Source: Bacteroidales bacterium
GTDB taxonomy: Bacteria > Bacteroidota > Bacteroidia > Bacteroidales > FEN-979
Assembly (NCBI GenBank): GCA_025355465.1
Contig: JANXZO010000068.1
Span: 1 to 36,494, forward strand
DNA: 36,494 nucleotides
Direction: 5' to 3'
The translations under genes and the position numbers were made by a program. Position 1 is the stretch's first letter, and the number at the start of each line of letters is the position of its first letter. The notes beneath the pieces were generated by a model. The model saw only the letters and a program-made list of their open reading frames with translations. It did no database searches and was not told where the DNA came from. Of the stretch, positions 33,514 through 36,494 are shown piece after piece.

Positions 33514-33588
33514 GGTGGAAGATGGGGCTCGAACCCACGACCTACGGAACCACAATCCGTCGCTCTAACCTGCTGAGCTACATCCACC
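33514..33588 (-). tRNA. tRNA-His (anticodon GUG)
   Basis: Starts with GG (the extra G-1 of tRNA-His paired with C73), D-arm TAGCTCAG, anticodon loop TTGTGGT giving GTG, and T-arm GGGTTCGAGCCC. The acceptor stem has one T-T mismatch at the sixth pair. CCA is not encoded (CTG follows). Confidence 0.95.
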
Positions 33589-33601
33589 ATTTTTGAGGCT
33601 G

Positions 33602-33632
33602 CAAAGTTACAAATAGTTTTAATTTTGCCAAA
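33602..33632 (-). promoter_or_regulatory. Promoter of tRNA-His
   Basis: On the minus strand TTTG (33632-33629) and TAACTTTG (33609-33602) are 19 bases apart. It overlaps the plus-strand promoter box at 33620-33627. Confidence 0.65.
33620..33627 (+). promoter_or_regulatory. Promoter -7 box of the permease gene
   Basis: TAATTTTG lies 26 bases before the GTG start at 33654 and overlaps the divergent tRNA-His promoter, so the two may compete. Confidence 0.45.
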
Positions 33633-33653
33633 TTTCACATCATCATAATTACA

Positions 33654-34763
33654 GTGTTTCTTAACAAACCAAAACACATTCCATCCGGATCGCTCACAGC
33701 GCTGGCCTGGAGGCGATTCCAAAAAAACAAACTGGGCTTTGGCTCGCTGCTTTTTCTTTGTGCGGTTTCTATGGTTGCCCTGCTGGGTTACCTGATCACG
33801 CCAGATTCCTCGCCTTATGCCAATGACCAGCACCTCGAATTGGGTCTTAAGAAGCCCGGCTTTTCAGCTAACTTCCTTCCCGTAAAGCGAGAATCAGCAG
33901 AAATTCATTCCGGCTTTTTCAGCACAATGATTAGCGGAACCCGAAGCGAATATCAGCTGATCCCTGTCAGCACCTACGCTGTTCGTGGCGACAGCGTCTT
34001 CTTTACGACCTACACTGAGCCGGCAACTCAGGCGATGCCCATGCAGGTGTTGCCTAAGTCAAAATGTCTGAATCCGGTTAAGAAAACCTTCTGGCTGGGA
34101 ACCGACAGGTTCGGTCGTGACTACCTGAGTCAGCTGATGATCGGCACCAGGGTAAGCCTCTCCGTCGGGTTCATCTCGGTTTTCATCTCCCTGGTTGTAG
34201 GCATATTTATCGGTGCGGTAGGAGGCTATTTCCGGGGCCGGATCGACGCACTCATCATGTGGTTCATCAACGTGGTTTGGTCCATCCCTACCCTGCTGAT
34301 GGTGATCGCCATCACGTTCGCACTGGGGAAAGGATTCTGGCAGGTGTTTGTTGCTGTTGGACTTACCATGTGGGTGGAGGTAGCCCGTGTGGTTCGCGGA
34401 CAGATACTCGGCATCCGTGAAAAGGAGTACGTGGAGGCCGGAAGAGCGCTTGGATACTCGAACTTCCGCATCATTTTCCGGCATATCCTTCCCAATGTGA
34501 TGGCGGCTGTCATTGTGATCTCCGCCGCCAATTTCGCCTCCGCCATTCTCATGGAAGCCGGGCTGAGTTTCCTTGGCATTGGGGTTCAGCCACCGGTTCC
34601 CTCCTGGGGATCTATGATCAAGGAAAATTATGGATATATCGTTCTCGACTATGCTTTTCTTGCCATCCTTCCCGGTGTGGCAATCATGCTTATGGTGCTT
34701 GCCTTCATGTTTATCGGAAATGCATTCAGGGATGCGCTGGATGTAAAGATGTCAGAGTTTTAA
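33654..34763 (+). CDS. OppC/DppC-type ABC transporter permease
   Basis: Inner-membrane permease of 369 residues for an oligopeptide- or nickel-type ABC importer. An N-terminal membrane helix (about 28-48) is followed by a periplasmic insert of some 90 residues and a BPD_transp_1 domain with five helices. The EAA loop reads EYVEAGRALGYSNFRIIFRHILPN. GxSFLGIGVQPPVPSWG is typical of OppC/DppC. The start is a GTG; no ATG fits as well. Its partner permease, ATPases and binding protein are not next to it. Its last 12 bases overlap the convergent gene. Confidence 0.9.
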   Translation: MFLNKPKHIPSGSLTALAWRRFQKNKLGFGSLLFLCAVSMVALLGYLITPDSSPYANDQHLELGLKKPGFSANFLPVKRESAEIHSGFFSTMISGTRSEYQLIPVSTYAVRGDSVFFTTYTEPATQAMPMQVLPKSKCLNPVKKTFWLGTDRFGRDYLSQLMIGTRVSLSVGFISVFISLVVGIFIGAVGGYFRGRIDALIMWFINVVWSIPTLLMVIAITFALGKGFWQVFVAVGLTMWVEVARVVRGQILGIREKEYVEAGRALGYSNFRIIFRHILPNVMAAVIVISAANFASAILMEAGLSFLGIGVQPPVPSWGSMIKENYGYIVLDYAFLAILPGVAIMLMVLAFMFIGNAFRDALDVKMSEF

Positions 34764-36248
34764 CTTGTGTGGCTGAAACTCCTGATTACCGCATCCTTTA
34801 GGACCTTTCGACCGGCACGATCCTTTGTCAAAAGCAAACTTTAAGGAAAAATAAAAGTCCAGACCCGTGAAGTTGGCAAGGTTAAAAAAGCCGCCGATTT
34901 TGTCAGTTCCGATGGTCAGCCAGTAAAATCGAAGGGAAAGTCCGATCCGTGCAAGCGACCAGTCGTACAACGATACCGGAAAATTTGCCTCAAACCATTT
35001 GGTTTCATAGCGTGGCGTCACCGAAAGTTCTGCCGGGCGGGAAAGGGAGGCACTTCCGATGTTAAAGCCATAAATCAGACTTGTATTGATGTAGATGTTT
35101 TTCCTGAGGTGATAATCGAACTGTATGCTTAACGCAGAGGGAAGCCACAGCGTAAATCTGTCACCGACGTAGGCTGAAGTGGTATCTCCATAAAACTTAT
35201 AACTTATCGTATCAAGCAGTTGATTGATGTTGTTAAATTTCATGCTCGTCAGGTTCTCCCAATAAGAGGACCGGTTATCGATCTGCATCTTTACCGCATT
35301 GCTTTTGAACTGAACAGCACCAATGTCGATCAGGGCTACTCCGATCCGGTAAAGATAATCCTCGTAAGGTTGAGCGCAGAGTGTCGAAAAATAGGATTTC
35401 TGGTGGTATCGCGATAACCGCTGATACGTAACTCCAACATCAAATCCGAAGCCGCCTCCTTTGAACAATGGGTTTAGATCGGCCTCGTTCACATTATAAT
35501 TTAATGGCAGCGCAACACCCAGGTCTGCGTCCAGGTTTTTTACGCTTACGGTGGAATCATCAATCACTACATAGTCTATCTGCCTTACTTTTGAGCTAAT
35601 GCCTGTCAAACCAAACAACCTTTTCACAGTAATACCCGCCGAAATCCTATCGTAAGCCCTGGAATAAAAGGTATAAGCATAACTCAGTCCGAGTTCAGCC
35701 CACGACATGGCTGCACCGCTGAAGGGACGATTGTCGATGTAATTGATATTCTGCTGTGGCCGGTAGTTCAACCCGAGGTAGAAAAAATTGGCCATTTCGT
35801 AAGGGATGTTATGTAACGATGAAACTGTCCGTACTCCTGACGTAATGGCAAAAGCATGATTACCCCAAATAAGCATAGCTCCCGGCCCGTTCACCCGCAC
35901 ATCAAGAAAAACATTTTTCCTTCTGTTGTCCTCATAATGGTAAAAGGTACGCTCTTCAACCCCATAACCCTCGGCATGAACAGGCCATTCATAACCGGAT
36001 TTGAAGAAATTGGAGAACTTGTATTCATTCTTTGTGATGAAAAGAAAATTATTCTCCAGGAAAATGCCGGCTCCGGTGAGTTGAATGTCGAGATAGGGTT
36101 TGGAATTATGCATTGCACTCGGGTTAAGCTGGATACTATTAACTCCGGCATAATTTCCAAGCACAGTCCCAAGCATCTCCTGGCCGAAGAGACTACCGCC
36201 CAGAAAAAAGTGAAGAAGGAAGATGTTTATAAAACAGGTTTGTTTCAC
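34752..36248 (-). CDS. DUF5723-like outer-membrane beta-barrel protein
   Basis: An exported 498-residue protein with a signal peptide (MKQTCFINIFLLHFFLGGSLFG). The start EMLGTVLGNYAGVNSIQLNPSA is characteristic of Bacteroidota barrel proteins related to the type IX secretion and DUF5723 group (compare the NPA motif of PorV/FadL-like proteins). Strand-like repeats follow to the end, with a Lys/Gly-rich C-terminal tail that is unusual for a barrel. Function unknown. Its 3' end overlaps the permease gene by 12 bases on the opposite strand. Confidence 0.82.
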   Translation of the reverse strand: MKQTCFINIFLLHFFLGGSLFGQEMLGTVLGNYAGVNSIQLNPSAMHNSKPYLDIQLTGAGIFLENNFLFITKNEYKFSNFFKSGYEWPVHAEGYGVEERTFYHYEDNRRKNVFLDVRVNGPGAMLIWGNHAFAITSGVRTVSSLHNIPYEMANFFYLGLNYRPQQNINYIDNRPFSGAAMSWAELGLSYAYTFYSRAYDRISAGITVKRLFGLTGISSKVRQIDYVVIDDSTVSVKNLDADLGVALPLNYNVNEADLNPLFKGGGFGFDVGVTYQRLSRYHQKSYFSTLCAQPYEDYLYRIGVALIDIGAVQFKSNAVKMQIDNRSSYWENLTSMKFNNINQLLDTISYKFYGDTTSAYVGDRFTLWLPSALSIQFDYHLRKNIYINTSLIYGFNIGSASLSRPAELSVTPRYETKWFEANFPVSLYDWSLARIGLSLRFYWLTIGTDKIGGFFNLANFTGLDFYFSLKFAFDKGSCRSKGPKGCGNQEFQPHKLKL

Positions 36249-36448
36249 GATATTCTATAAAGAGAGACAAACTGGAAACTGCAGGGTTGCCCGCAATGCG
36301 AATAAAAAATGAAGATTAAGTTTAAACGATCATCCTGTTTAATTATTTCAATTTAGTACTGATGCGTTAACTTTTTGTTTTTTGTTGTAAGCTATTGAAA
36401 ATAAATATAATATAAGCGTTCTTTGATTTTTTGATTTGAATTGACCTG

Positions 36449-36456
36449 TAGTTTTG
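36449..36456 (+). promoter_or_regulatory. Promoter -7 box of the gene at the right edge
   Basis: TAGTTTTG lies 19 bases before the ATG at 36476. The 36249-36448 stretch is AT-rich and otherwise shows nothing I can name. Confidence 0.4.
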
Positions 36457-36475
36457 CAGCACTAACTGCGGAACT

Positions 36476-36494
36476 ATGAATTCAGGAAAGTATG
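36476..36494 (+). CDS. Start of a gene cut by the window edge
   Basis: An ATG preceded by a good -7 box opens a frame (MNSGKY) that runs off the window. Only six codons are visible, so nothing can be said of the product. Confidence 0.35.

Overview
The window reads as chromosome of an anaerobic or facultative member of the Bacteroidota, probably Bacteroidales-like. The signs are many Bacteroidota-type promoters (TAnnTTTG at -7, sometimes TTTG or TTG about 19-20 bases upstream), few Shine-Dalgarno sequences, and typical families: a TonB-dependent receptor with a carboxypeptidase-like N-terminal domain, GWxTD, DUF5777-like and DUF5723-like barrel proteins, and a class II photolyase. No species can be named from the sequence alone.

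Layout. 1-6.8 kb: argS (-), a COG2403-type P-loop GTPase, pyrB-pyrI, a small outer-membrane barrel, and an AlbA_2-domain protein (-). 6.9-9.2 kb: an operon of a mono-heme cytochrome lipoprotein, a membrane-anchored OB-fold protein, a YceI protein and a DUF5777-like barrel. 9.2-12.7 kb (-): tag, a class II DNA photolyase, tRNA-Ser(CGA) and an MFS transporter. The 12.7-13.5 kb lipoprotein (-) is divergent from the main locus.

13.6-22.6 kb holds the most striking system. It is an operon for a di-heme b membrane protein, a membrane-anchored [Fe-S]/FAD/NAD(P) oxidoreductase, a 20-heme c cytochrome, a 31-heme c cytochrome, an outer-membrane beta-barrel and a 13-heme c cytochrome. By count of CxxCH motifs that is 64 c-type hemes plus probably two b hemes. 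I read it as a trans-envelope, probably extracellular, electron-transfer conduit. The 31-heme protein appears to have arisen by multiplying a three-heme module that the 13-heme paralogue carries once. The flavoprotein looks circularly permuted, and both of its ferredoxin motifs lack the second cysteine.

22.6-23.1 kb is the relic of a type II-C CRISPR-Cas locus: an N-terminal cas9 fragment (RuvC-I and bridge helix only), a divergent and apparently intact tracrRNA, and a possible piece of one CRISPR repeat at the deletion junction. No cas1, cas2 or array is present. An AT-rich geneless stretch and tRNA-Ser(UGA) follow.

23.7-36.5 kb is ordinary chromosome: a GWxTD protein, a family 2 glycosyltransferase, aroQ (-), a TPP riboswitch controlling a TonB-dependent receptor (probably thiamine uptake), an M16 peptidase, smpB, a thioredoxin-like protein, tRNA-His (-), an OppC/DppC-type permease, a DUF5723-like barrel protein (-), and the first codons of a gene running off the right edge.
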